Assembly (NCBI GenBank): GCA_017410265.1
Contig: JAFQRC010000003.1
Coordinates: forward strand, 124,001 to 188,000
Source of the DNA: Ruminococcus sp.
GTDB taxonomy: Bacteria; Bacillota; Clostridia; Oscillospirales; Acutalibacteraceae
DNA: 64,000 bases
Direction: 5' to 3'
Shown: piece by piece, positions 35,297 to 42,538 of the stretch
Layout of the letters: each line of letters begins with the position of its first letter
Numbering within the stretch: position 1 is the first letter of the stretch
The notes under the pieces: model-generated
What the model was told of the DNA's origin: nothing
Seen by the model: the letters and a program-made list of their open reading frames with translations, nothing else
The model's database searches: none
Position numbers and translations under genes: made by a program

Positions 35297-35320
35297 GGGG
35301 AGAAATCCCCTATGTTTTTT
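35297..35320 (+). terminator. Weak intercistronic terminator/attenuator between feoA and feoB
   Basis: A 5-bp GGGGA/TCCCC stem with GAAA loop followed after 4 bases by six T. Short stem, so it would only partly stop transcription and lower feoB relative to feoA. Confidence 0.5.
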
Positions 35321-35328
35321 GATAACAA

Positions 35329-35344
35329 GTTAGCTTTAGCTAAC
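35329..35344. promoter_or_regulatory. feo palindrome 4 (between feoA and feoB)
   Basis: GTTAGC-TTTA-GCTAAC, perfect arms, 15 bases before the feoB ATG and just after the short intercistronic hairpin. Confidence 0.7.
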
Positions 35345-35359
35345 ACAATGGAGGAACAA

Positions 35360-37468
35360 ATGAAAAATATCACTATCGCTCTAGCAGGCAATCCAAACAG
35401 CGGTAAAACTACGCTTTTCAATGCGCTGACAGGCTCAAACCAGTATGTTGGAAACTGGCCTGGCGTTACTGTTGAGAAAAAAGAAGGCAAATATAAAAAA
35501 GACAACAACATCACTATCACCGACCTTCCGGGTATTTACTCTCTCTCCCCTTATACTTTGGAGGAGGTTGTTGCGCGAGAGTACCTGCTAGACGAAAATC
35601 CCGATGTTATTTTAGACATTGTTGACGGCACTAATCTTGAACGAAATCTGTATCTTACTACTCAGTTTATGGAGCTTGGTATACCCCTTGTAGTCGCTAT
35701 CAATATGATGGATATTGTCGAAAAAAACGGCGATGAAATAAATATTGTTGAATTATCCAAAAAGCTCAAATGCAAGGTAGTACCTATCTCCGCTCTCAAG
35801 GGTGACAGTATTTTTGAAGCAGCCGAGATTGCTATCGAGGAAGCAAAAAAAGGTAGAAACATCCCTCAGCATATGTTCTCCGGTGAAGTTGAACACGCTT
35901 TAGCTCATATCGAAGAAGCGTGTGTTCACGGTATGGACGATGACAGACAGCGTTTCTACGCAGTAAAGCTCTTTGAGCGTGACAGCAAAGTGCTCAAGCA
36001 GCTGAATCTCAACAAAGATGTAATCAATCATATTGAAAAAGACATCGTACATGTTGAAGATCATTTCGATGATGACGCTGAAGCTATCATCACAAACGAA
36101 AGATACGAATATATTGAAAAGCTGATGAAAACAGCTTACATAAAAAAATCAGACAAAAAACTCACCGCCTCTGAAAAAATCGACAAAGTGCTCACAAACC
36201 GAATTCTGGCACTCCCAATTTTCGCACTCATTATGTGGGGGGTTTACTATCTGTCTATCGGTTCAATCGGTGCGTGGACAGTTGATTTTATGAACGACAC
36301 GCTTTTCGGTGAATGGATTATTCCTAATGTTTCGGCTTTTCTAAGTAACATCGGCTGTGCAGATTGGCTCAACTCACTTGTTTCTGACGGTATTATCGGT
36401 GGTGTGGGATCTGTACTCGGTTTTGTCCCTCAGATGTTTATACTTTTCTTTGTGCTGTCTATACTCGAGGGTGTAGGATATATGTCACGAGTCGCTTTCA
36501 TTATGGACAGAATCCTGAGAAGAATCGGTCTGTCGGGCAAGAGTTTTATCCCTATGCTCGTAGCTTCGGGTTGCGGCGTACCGGGTATTATGGCTTCCCG
36601 TACAATTGAGCAGGACCGCGACCGAAAAATGACTATTATGACAACAGGATTCATTCCTTGCGGTGCAAAGATGCCTATCGTTGCGTTGATTGCTGCAGAG
36701 CTGTTTGACGGTGGTGCTTGGGTAGCTACACTTGCCTACTTCATCGGTATCGGTGCTGTTATAGTATCTGGTGTAATCTTAAAGAAAAGTAAAGCATTTG
36801 CCGGTGATCCTGCTCCATTTGTTATGGAGCTTCCGCCTTACCATATGCCACTTATAGGAAACGTTCTTCGTACAACCGGAGAACGCGGATGGTCATTTAT
36901 CAAACGAGCAGGCTCTGTAATCCTACTCGCAAGTATCGCTATCTGGGTGCTTATGTCGCTTTCGTTCAGCGGTGGCTTACACTACATCACTCAAACAAAC
37001 GGTGGCACATCTATTCTAGAAGCTATCGGTGGACTTTTCTCATTCATTTTTGTTCCACTGGGATTTGGCAACTGGCAGTGTGCTGTTGCTACTATTCTCG
37101 GTCTTATGGCTAAAGAAGAAGTTGCCGGTGCTCTCAGCTCAATGTCAGGCAACAACCCTATCGGTCAGGTTATCTTTAACAACGACAGTCTTGCGGGTAT
37201 GTCATTTATGATATTCAACCTGCTTTGCGCTCCTTGCTTTGCTGCTATGGGTGCTATCAAGAGAGAAATGAACAATGCTAAGTGGACATGGTTTACTATC
37301 GGATATATGTGTGTATTTGCATACGCAATTTCACTCATCGTTTACAACATCGGTATGTTATTTGCAGGTGTGTTCACAGTATGGACAGTATTTGCGTTCA
37401 TTGTACTCGCTGTTCTTCTCTACTTTATCTTCAGAAAGAACAAGTTCGAAAACTCTACTTTAAAATAA
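35360..37468 (+). CDS. feoB: Ferrous iron transporter FeoB
   Basis: 702 residues. N-terminal G domain: GNPNSGKTTLFNALTG (G1), DLPGIYSL (G3), NMMD (G4), then a GDI helical domain to about 265 and the membrane domain with two Gate modules (MLVASGCGVPGIMASRTIEQ, GAKMPIVALIAAE, IFVPLGFGNWQ). Imports Fe(II). Start moved to ATG 35360, which has GGAGG 5 bases before it; the longer reading begins within the preceding hairpin and across palindrome 4. Followed 18 bases later by a small Cys-rich gene. Confidence 0.97.
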   Translation: MKNITIALAGNPNSGKTTLFNALTGSNQYVGNWPGVTVEKKEGKYKKDNNITITDLPGIYSLSPYTLEEVVAREYLLDENPDVILDIVDGTNLERNLYLTTQFMELGIPLVVAINMMDIVEKNGDEINIVELSKKLKCKVVPISALKGDSIFEAAEIAIEEAKKGRNIPQHMFSGEVEHALAHIEEACVHGMDDDRQRFYAVKLFERDSKVLKQLNLNKDVINHIEKDIVHVEDHFDDDAEAIITNERYEYIEKLMKTAYIKKSDKKLTASEKIDKVLTNRILALPIFALIMWGVYYLSIGSIGAWTVDFMNDTLFGEWIIPNVSAFLSNIGCADWLNSLVSDGIIGGVGSVLGFVPQMFILFFVLSILEGVGYMSRVAFIMDRILRRIGLSGKSFIPMLVASGCGVPGIMASRTIEQDRDRKMTIMTTGFIPCGAKMPIVALIAAELFDGGAWVATLAYFIGIGAVIVSGVILKKSKAFAGDPAPFVMELPPYHMPLIGNVLRTTGERGWSFIKRAGSVILLASIAIWVLMSLSFSGGLHYITQTNGGTSILEAIGGLFSFIFVPLGFGNWQCAVATILGLMAKEEVAGALSSMSGNNPIGQVIFNNDSLAGMSFMIFNLLCAPCFAAMGAIKREMNNAKWTWFTIGYMCVFAYAISLIVYNIGMLFAGVFTVWTVFAFIVLAVLLYFIFRKNKFENSTLK

Positions 37469-37486
37469 ATCGAAAGGGGATTTTAA

Positions 37487-37663
37487 ATGCTTAGCTTCAT
37501 ATTCCAGAATCTCGCTACAATCATTGTACTACTGGCTGTAATTTTAGTAGTTGGTTTAGTAGTCATTAAAATGATTAAAGACAAAAAAGCAGGCAAAAAA
37601 TCCTGCAGTTGCGGATGTAGCGGTTGCCCGATGAAAGATAGCTGTCACTCAGACAACAAATAA
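37487..37663 (+). CDS. FeoB-associated Cys-rich membrane protein
   Basis: 58 residues. One N-terminal membrane helix (about 8-28), basic stretch KMIKDKKAGKKS, then a compact SCSCGCSGCPMKDSCH tail with six cysteines, a pattern seen in small proteins encoded after feoB in Firmicutes. The cysteines could bind iron leaving FeoB; role unproven. RBS AAAGGGG 6 bases before the ATG. Last gene of the feo operon before a strong terminator. Confidence 0.88.
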   Translation: MLSFIFQNLATIIVLLAVILVVGLVVIKMIKDKKAGKKSCSCGCSGCPMKDSCHSDNK

Positions 37664-37695
37664 CTTACAAACCCACATTAAATGATACAAACCTC

Positions 37696-37728
37696 AAAAA
37701 ACGCAGGAGCCTCCCTCCTGCGTTTTTT
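37696..37728 (+). terminator. Terminator of the feo operon
   Basis: A 14-bp perfect stem (AAAAAACGCAGGAG and complement), 5-base loop, T-tract. Confidence 0.93.
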
Positions 37729-37794
37729 ATTTTGTGCTATACTATGAAAAGTGACTTCTGAAGTGTCTAATATAGTGAAAGGAGGTAAAAAAGT

Positions 37795-38301
37795 TTGTCG
37801 ACAAATAAGAAAAAACAGTTGTTTAGTGAGATTTATAACGAAAACTCTGACAGTATATTAAGGCTTTGCTATATGTATCTAAAAGATACACAGTTAGCAC
37901 AAGATGCTACGCAGGAAACATTCCTGAAAGCTTACAAAAAGCTTAGTTCTTTTAGAGAATTATCCTGTATCAACACTTGGCTTACCTCAATTGCTATCAA
38001 CACTTGCAAAAACATAATTCGAAAATCGAATTATAAAGAAAAAGATATTTCACTCGAAGAGGTTGAATATCAACTATCTTACGCGATGTCGGATAACGAT
38101 AAAACGCTCGCCGTAAGCGATGCAGTCACTTCGCTACCCCAGGACTACTGCGAGATAATACTGCTCAGATACTATCGAGATTTGCCGATTAAGGATATAG
38201 CAAAACTATTGTCACTCCCCCAGACAACTGTTAACTACCGACTTTTGAAAGCCAAATCACTACTAAAAGACATACTAAAGGAGGATTTTTTCGATGAGTA
38301 G
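37795..38301 (+). CDS. ECF-type RNA polymerase sigma factor
   Basis: 168 residues with region 2 (YMYLKDTQLAQDATQETFLKAYKKLSSFR) and region 4 (LPQDYCEIILLRYYRDLPIKDIAKLL and QTTVNYRLLKAKSLLK). The start is TTG at 37795, placed by AAAGGAGG 9 bases upstream. Overlaps the next gene, a single-pass membrane protein with the layout of its anti-sigma factor, by 8 bases. Confidence 0.93.
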   Translation: MSTNKKKQLFSEIYNENSDSILRLCYMYLKDTQLAQDATQETFLKAYKKLSSFRELSCINTWLTSIAINTCKNIIRKSNYKEKDISLEEVEYQLSYAMSDNDKTLAVSDAVTSLPQDYCEIILLRYYRDLPIKDIAKLLSLPQTTVNYRLLKAKSLLKDILKEDFFDE

Positions 38302-39325
38302 ATTTAAAGATAAAATTAACAACGAACTAGGTTACCTGAAAGCTACAGGTACAGCACAGGATATCATAAACTCGACTGAACATACAAATAAAGTTATCAC
38401 ATTCAAAAGGGCTGTAGCTATGGTCGCTACATTGGTGTTAGTGTTCATTATTATTTTCATTCCGTCAAACAACTCAAAAGGTAGCTTTGTTATTATTGCA
38501 AACGCTGAGTCAGTTAAAAGTGGTGCGACACCTGATACAAACGAAGTGACAGGCGACATACTTGACACAGAAAACTTTGTTGAAATAAGCGATGGTGACT
38601 CAAATGTGCTGACATACAACTTCAACTATGTATTAGACGAAAACGCAGACCCCGCTGATATAGCGAAAAAATACCTGTTTCACAATTTTAGCAAAGAGAT
38701 AGATATCGCTATTAAGGGCGATGACATCGAAACTGTAACCTACAAAATAAACAACGCTAATCTTGTAGGTTTTATAATTAAAGATTCTGAAAAAAATGAA
38801 ATGACAATATCAAGTGCAGGTATATCTAATAGTAAAAATCAAACAGATTTCGCAATGGATTACGACGACCACAAATATACTCACTTTGTATTCGGACCAC
38901 CAAAAGAAATAAACGAAGATAACGAATCACCTAATTATAAACTTCTTGACACTGGAGAGCTCACCACAAAAACTATAGTAAGTAATGATCCCGGAGATGT
39001 TGTCGGAATAGGCGTTATGGACGAAAACACAGTGGTAACTAAAGACGAAATCGAAATGCTCAGAAAATACGCAAAAAACGATGATATGGTCGGCTTCTAT
39101 AATTACCAAAACCAGATATTCAAGCGTATTATTGATAGCATTACACTTGACATAACAGTAACCAAAACCAACGGAAAAACAGAAACTCAAACTTTAGAGT
39201 TTCTTTACACACCCGATATATTAACTGAAATTATAGAAACCGATGAAACAAACCAGAACAGCCCGTTCTTTGATTGTACAGCAACTCATTCGACAGGAAC
39301 TCTTAGTGCAAAAATCAAAAAGTAA
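38294..39325 (+). CDS. Probable anti-sigma factor, single-pass membrane protein
   Basis: 343 residues. Cytoplasmic segment 1-38, one membrane helix (about 39-56, RAVAMVATLVLVFIIIFI), large extracellular part of unknown fold. No zinc-anti-sigma HxxxCxxC motif is visible, so assignment rests on position (overlap with the sigma gene) and topology. Signal unknown. AAGGAGG sits 8 bases before the ATG inside the sigma gene. Confidence 0.75.
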   Translation: MSRFKDKINNELGYLKATGTAQDIINSTEHTNKVITFKRAVAMVATLVLVFIIIFIPSNNSKGSFVIIANAESVKSGATPDTNEVTGDILDTENFVEISDGDSNVLTYNFNYVLDENADPADIAKKYLFHNFSKEIDIAIKGDDIETVTYKINNANLVGFIIKDSEKNEMTISSAGISNSKNQTDFAMDYDDHKYTHFVFGPPKEINEDNESPNYKLLDTGELTTKTIVSNDPGDVVGIGVMDENTVVTKDEIEMLRKYAKNDDMVGFYNYQNQIFKRIIDSITLDITVTKTNGKTETQTLEFLYTPDILTEIIETDETNQNSPFFDCTATHSTGTLSAKIKK

Positions 39326-39387
39326 GCTTGCATAAACTCACACATTCTCCGAAAAATAATAGTGAATAAAAATAAAGGAGAATGTAT

Positions 39388-40053
39388 ATGTTCAAACACG
39401 AAAAACAACTTTTTCATCCCGTACAGGTAGAACGCCCTAACCCGCAGTACGCCGCTTTACTACAAGAACAGCTCGGCGGTGGCAACGGTGAGCTAAAGGC
39501 GGCTATGCAGTATATGTCCCAGAGTTTTAGAATCAAAGACCCTGAGATTAAAGACTTGTTTTTAGATATCGCCGCCGAAGAGCTCGGTCATATGGAAATG
39601 GTAGCGCAAACAATTAATTTGCTAAACGGCCACGATGTAGATTACCAAACAATCGGTGCAGGTGAAATCCAAACTCATGTGCAACTAGGACTTAATCCCG
39701 GTTTAATTAACGCATCAGGTTATTCTTGGACAGCTGATTATGTTACAGTAACGGGTGATTTATGTGCAGATCTTCTTTCAAACATCGCATCTGAACAACG
39801 CGCAAAAGTAGTTTATGAATATCTTTACAGACAGATTGACGATAAAAAGGTAAAGGAAACTATTGACTTTCTCTTAAACCGCGAGGAAGCTCACAACGCA
39901 ATGTTCAGAGAAGCGTTCAACAAGGTACAAGAAACAGGCTCAAACCGAGATTTCGGTACAACAAAAGCCGCAAAAATGTACTTTTCGATGTCACAGCCGT
40001 CGGGCGAATCGAGATTTCCAAACACCGATGTTAAGCCCGTTTCATTTAATTAA
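39388..40053 (+). CDS. cotJC: Manganese catalase-like spore coat protein CotJC
   Basis: 221 residues, di-manganese catalase fold with ligands visible in GELKAAMQYM, AAEELGHMEMV, SEQRAKVVYEY and NREEAHNAMF. The CotJC subgroup forms part of the spore coat and may remove peroxide. Start is ATG 39388 (7 bases from AAAGGAG); an ATG two codons earlier touches the binding site. No cotJA or cotJB beside it. Confidence 0.9.
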   Translation: MFKHEKQLFHPVQVERPNPQYAALLQEQLGGGNGELKAAMQYMSQSFRIKDPEIKDLFLDIAAEELGHMEMVAQTINLLNGHDVDYQTIGAGEIQTHVQLGLNPGLINASGYSWTADYVTVTGDLCADLLSNIASEQRAKVVYEYLYRQIDDKKVKETIDFLLNREEAHNAMFREAFNKVQETGSNRDFGTTKAAKMYFSMSQPSGESRFPNTDVKPVSFN

Positions 40054-40058
40054 ACAAA

Positions 40059-40083
40059 AAGGCACTGCAAAACGCAGTGCCTT
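40059..40083. terminator. Bidirectional terminator
   Basis: A 10-bp AAGGCACTGC stem and AAAAC loop between the convergent cotJC and MATE genes. Confidence 0.88.
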
Positions 40084-40088
40084 GCTTT

Positions 40089-41426
40089 TTATTCTTGAGT
40101 TTTAACAACAGCTTTTGTTCGCCATTTTCCGCTTTTGAAACGCCATACCATAAGCACACCTCTGAGTATCTCGTCAAGCGCTAACGCTACCCACAAGCCA
40201 AATATTCCCATATCGAGCACTACGGCGAAAATATAAGCTCCGAGCACGCTCACAAGCCACATCGAGAATATCGCGCAAATTGTCGGGAAATACACATCTC
40301 CTGCACCACGCAGACAAGCGATAACAACGATATTAGTGGTACGACCGAGCTCCAAAAACCAGTCGATGAGAAGTATTCCTGCGCCGAGAAGAATAACGTT
40401 TTTGTCGTCGGTAAAAATATCCATCAACGGTTTTCTTAAAATCACACCAACAGTACAAGCAGAAAGTGTGATGAGAAGAGAAAATTTGTACGCTCGAACA
40501 CCGCGTCTGTACGCTTCGTCCATCTCCCCTGCACCGACTAAATGGCCAGTAATAATCTGGGAAGCCTGACCGATAGCCACAGCGAAAATGTAGAATATCA
40601 TCGTGATATTCTGCACATAGGTTCGCGCTATAAGCTCCTCGTTTGTCAGGTAATACAGCACCATTGAAGTAATCACAAGCTGTGAAAGATTGTACAAAAA
40701 CGACTCAAGCGCAGATGGTACTCCGATTTTGAAGATATTCTTAACATCAATCCATGGAAACGGTTTCAGTAGCTTGAATATCTTGACGCTCTCGATTTTT
40801 TTAAACAACACAATAGCAAGCACGATAGTGCCGATTATTCTGCTGAAGGTAGTAGCGACAGCAACACCCATAACACCCATCTTAGGTGCTCCGAAAAGTC
40901 CTAATACCAACACCACATCAAGCACTGTGTTCATAATATTCATCCCAACGGTTACATACATAGAAATCTGCGTCAATCCGTGATTCCTGACAATAACCGA
41001 CATCGAAGCAAGCACTGCCTGTAAAAATAAAAATCCACCGACTATGGACAGATACTCGCTTGCGAAATCTAAAATTGTATCTTTCGCACCGATGAACACA
41101 AGAATTTCTTTGCTGAACAGCGCTAACGCAACACTTATTACTATACCCGCAACGAGATTAAATACCATTGAAATCGCTGCGATACGCGACGCATTTTCTC
41201 TTTTATTAGCCCCAAGATACTGAGAAATCAGAACTGCGCTTGCTCCCGAAATGACCGTGAAAACGATAGTCACTATCGATACCGCCTGATTAGCAGTATT
41301 GACTGACGATGCTGCTAAGTCATCATAGCGACTAAGCACAAAAACATCGACAAAGCCGAGCAGCATAAACAGCGCTGTCTCAACAAAAATCGGCCACGCA
41401 AGACTGAAAAGACCGAGTTTTTTCAT
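40089..41426 (-). CDS. MATE family multidrug/cation antiporter
   Basis: 445 residues, twelve membrane helices; SGASAVLISQYLGANKRENASR and VATTFSRIIGTIVLA are typical MatE halves. Exports cationic drugs or metabolites using H+ or Na+. Start set at ATG 41426 behind GGGTGA; the longer reading adds 17 residues without support. Confidence 0.9.
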   Translation of the reverse strand: MKKLGLFSLAWPIFVETALFMLLGFVDVFVLSRYDDLAASSVNTANQAVSIVTIVFTVISGASAVLISQYLGANKRENASRIAAISMVFNLVAGIVISVALALFSKEILVFIGAKDTILDFASEYLSIVGGFLFLQAVLASMSVIVRNHGLTQISMYVTVGMNIMNTVLDVVLVLGLFGAPKMGVMGVAVATTFSRIIGTIVLAIVLFKKIESVKIFKLLKPFPWIDVKNIFKIGVPSALESFLYNLSQLVITSMVLYYLTNEELIARTYVQNITMIFYIFAVAIGQASQIITGHLVGAGEMDEAYRRGVRAYKFSLLITLSACTVGVILRKPLMDIFTDDKNVILLGAGILLIDWFLELGRTTNIVVIACLRGAGDVYFPTICAIFSMWLVSVLGAYIFAVVLDMGIFGLWVALALDEILRGVLMVWRFKSGKWRTKAVVKTQE

Positions 41427-41565
41427 GAACTTCACCCATATTATAGTAGTCTGAACTTTAAATATATCTAAATACATTGTGACTATAACACAGCATTATT
41501 TTCAAGTCAATCAGTATTGAAGTTATGGGATAAATTACCGCCAGAAAGCAAATTTAAAACACATC

Positions 41566-41594
41566 TTGATTTTGAGATAAAGATGTTGTATAAT
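41566..41594 (+). promoter_or_regulatory. tRNA-Leu promoter
   Basis: TTGATT (41566-41571), 17-base spacer, consensus TATAAT (41589-41594), 41 bases before the tRNA. Confidence 0.75.
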
Positions 41595-41635
41595 AAGCTT
41601 CGTTGGTAAACTATCACACGAAACATCACACATAT

Positions 41636-41719
41636 GCGGGTGTGGCGGAATTGGCAGACGCGCCAGATTTAGGTTCTGGTGGCACCCCCGTGCAGGTTCA
41701 AGTCCTGTCACCCGCACCA
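41636..41719 (+). tRNA. tRNA-Leu (anticodon UAG)
   Basis: 84 bases including an encoded CCA end. Acceptor arms GCGGGTG and CACCCGC pair; the anticodon arm CCAGA-TTTAGGT-TCTGG reads UAG; a long variable arm (GTGGCACCCCCGTG) is the class II form of tRNA-Leu; the T arm has GTTCAAG. The last 8 bases begin a 58-bp exact repeat found again at 55540. Confidence 0.97.
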
Positions 41720-41769
41720 TCGTCGTCGCAGACTCAAAAGGTCTGCGACGATTTTTTATTTTAAAATAG
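41712..41769 (+). repeat. 58-bp direct repeat, left copy (tRNA 3' end plus terminator)
   Basis: Identical over 58 bases to 55540-55597. Covers the last 8 bases of the tRNA, the terminator hairpin and its T-tract. Weaker similarity extends about 8 bases to the left and some 20 to the right. Candidate left attachment site of an island. Confidence 0.85.
41723..41751 (+). terminator. tRNA-Leu terminator
   Basis: An 11-bp TCGTCGCAGAC stem with 7-base loop followed by a T-tract. Confidence 0.93.
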
Positions 41770-42164
41770 TAGCACGACCTTAATATCGCTCCTCCTCTCC
41801 CAAAAATCACAGATTCCGACCACCCCTTAGCTTTTATATACAAGCTATAAGGTAACAGGAATTGAACCTTATGATTGTATAACATGCCCGCCCAAGTATC
41901 AGGCTAAAAAGCAAGATAATCCATTATATATAAGCATAAATTTTATGTTAAATAATGTATACTTAATTATATGATGTTACTACTTTTCACAAGGTATGTA
42001 AGTTATTGATTTATAATTCATTATTTCATAATGTTACAACAACAATTGAATTTAATTATTAAATCCACAAACAAATTTACTATTGCATTTCATCATATCT
42101 TGTGCTATAATAATGGAAAGATAGGTAGATACTAGTAGCCTAAGCATAGAAAGTTGGTAAGTAT
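41770..42164. other. Gene-free stretch after tRNA-Leu
   Basis: About 395 AT-rich bases. Only the promoter of the small acidic protein (42083-42111) is recognisable. A GGTTCAATTCC-like segment on the minus strand near 41857-41867 looks like a tRNA T-arm, but no cloverleaf can be built. Confidence 0.6.
42083..42111 (+). promoter_or_regulatory. Promoter of the small acidic protein gene
   Basis: TTGCAT (42083-42088), 17-base spacer, consensus TATAAT (42106-42111). Confidence 0.7.
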
Positions 42165-42425
42165 ATGAAAAAGCTATATACACAACCAAATATTGAATTT
42201 ATCAATCTCCTTCTTGCTACTGATGTACTTAGCACCTCCACTCCGGAGGATAACGTCGGTGATATCTGGGGCGACGGAGATGATTTGTTCGGCGACGACT
42301 TTTTTGATGATGATTTTGTAAATTCAACTGAATCACCAGTTCCTTCTTATGGTAATGATTTTGTAGCTCCAACTGAATCACCAGATCCTTCTTATGGTGA
42401 TGGTTTTGAAGATTTCATCGATTAA
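42165..42425 (+). CDS. Small acidic repeat protein, unknown
   Basis: 86 residues with no signal peptide or membrane helix. A leader-like start MKKLYTQPNIEFINLLLATD is followed by DVLSTST and an acidic, Gly/Asp/Phe-rich body (WGDGDDLFGDDFFDDDF) that ends in two near-copies of a 14-residue unit (NSTESPVPSYGNDF, APTESPDPSYGDGF). The MKKxYxxPxIExI...DVLSTS opening recurs in short gut Firmicute proteins of unknown role. Has its own consensus promoter and its own terminator, which argues it is real; the ribosome binding site is weak. Confidence 0.7.
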   Translation: MKKLYTQPNIEFINLLLATDVLSTSTPEDNVGDIWGDGDDLFGDDFFDDDFVNSTESPVPSYGNDFVAPTESPDPSYGDGFEDFID

Positions 42426-42434
42426 GGTTACATT

Positions 42435-42457
42435 AGCGGGTACAAACAGTGCCCGCT
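42435..42457 (+). terminator. Terminator of the small acidic protein gene
   Basis: AGCGGG/CCCGCT stem with 11-base loop followed by GTTTTTG. Confidence 0.75.
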
Positions 42458-42490
42458 GTTTTTGTGTTTTTAAATGAATATATCAAAAGA

Positions 42491-42529
42491 ATCAAGGGCT
42501 GTTTTACTTTTGGTAAAACAGCCCTTGAT
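42491..42529. terminator. Strong hairpin after the giant surface protein gene
   Basis: A 17-bp perfect stem (starts ATCAAGGGCTG) with a 5-base loop, 9 bases past the stop at 42539. Confidence 0.85.
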
Positions 42530-42538
42530 TGATTTAGT

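Noticed and set aside
37741..37790. ECF-type autoregulated promoter (TGAAAA...GTCTAA)
   Set aside because: The spacing between the two boxes is shorter than for known ECF promoters, so I did not annotate it.
41535..41885. 116-codon minus-strand frame through the tRNA-Leu, containing VTGLEPARGCHQNLNLARL
   Set aside because: This is a well-known false protein produced by reading antisense through tRNA-Leu genes; the tRNA itself is intact and no ribosome binding site supports the frame.
41840..41935. Possible second tRNA on the minus strand (GGTTCAATTCC followed by TGTTACC)
   Set aside because: T-stem does not pair, no matching acceptor 5' strand and no anticodon arm; at most an old remnant.
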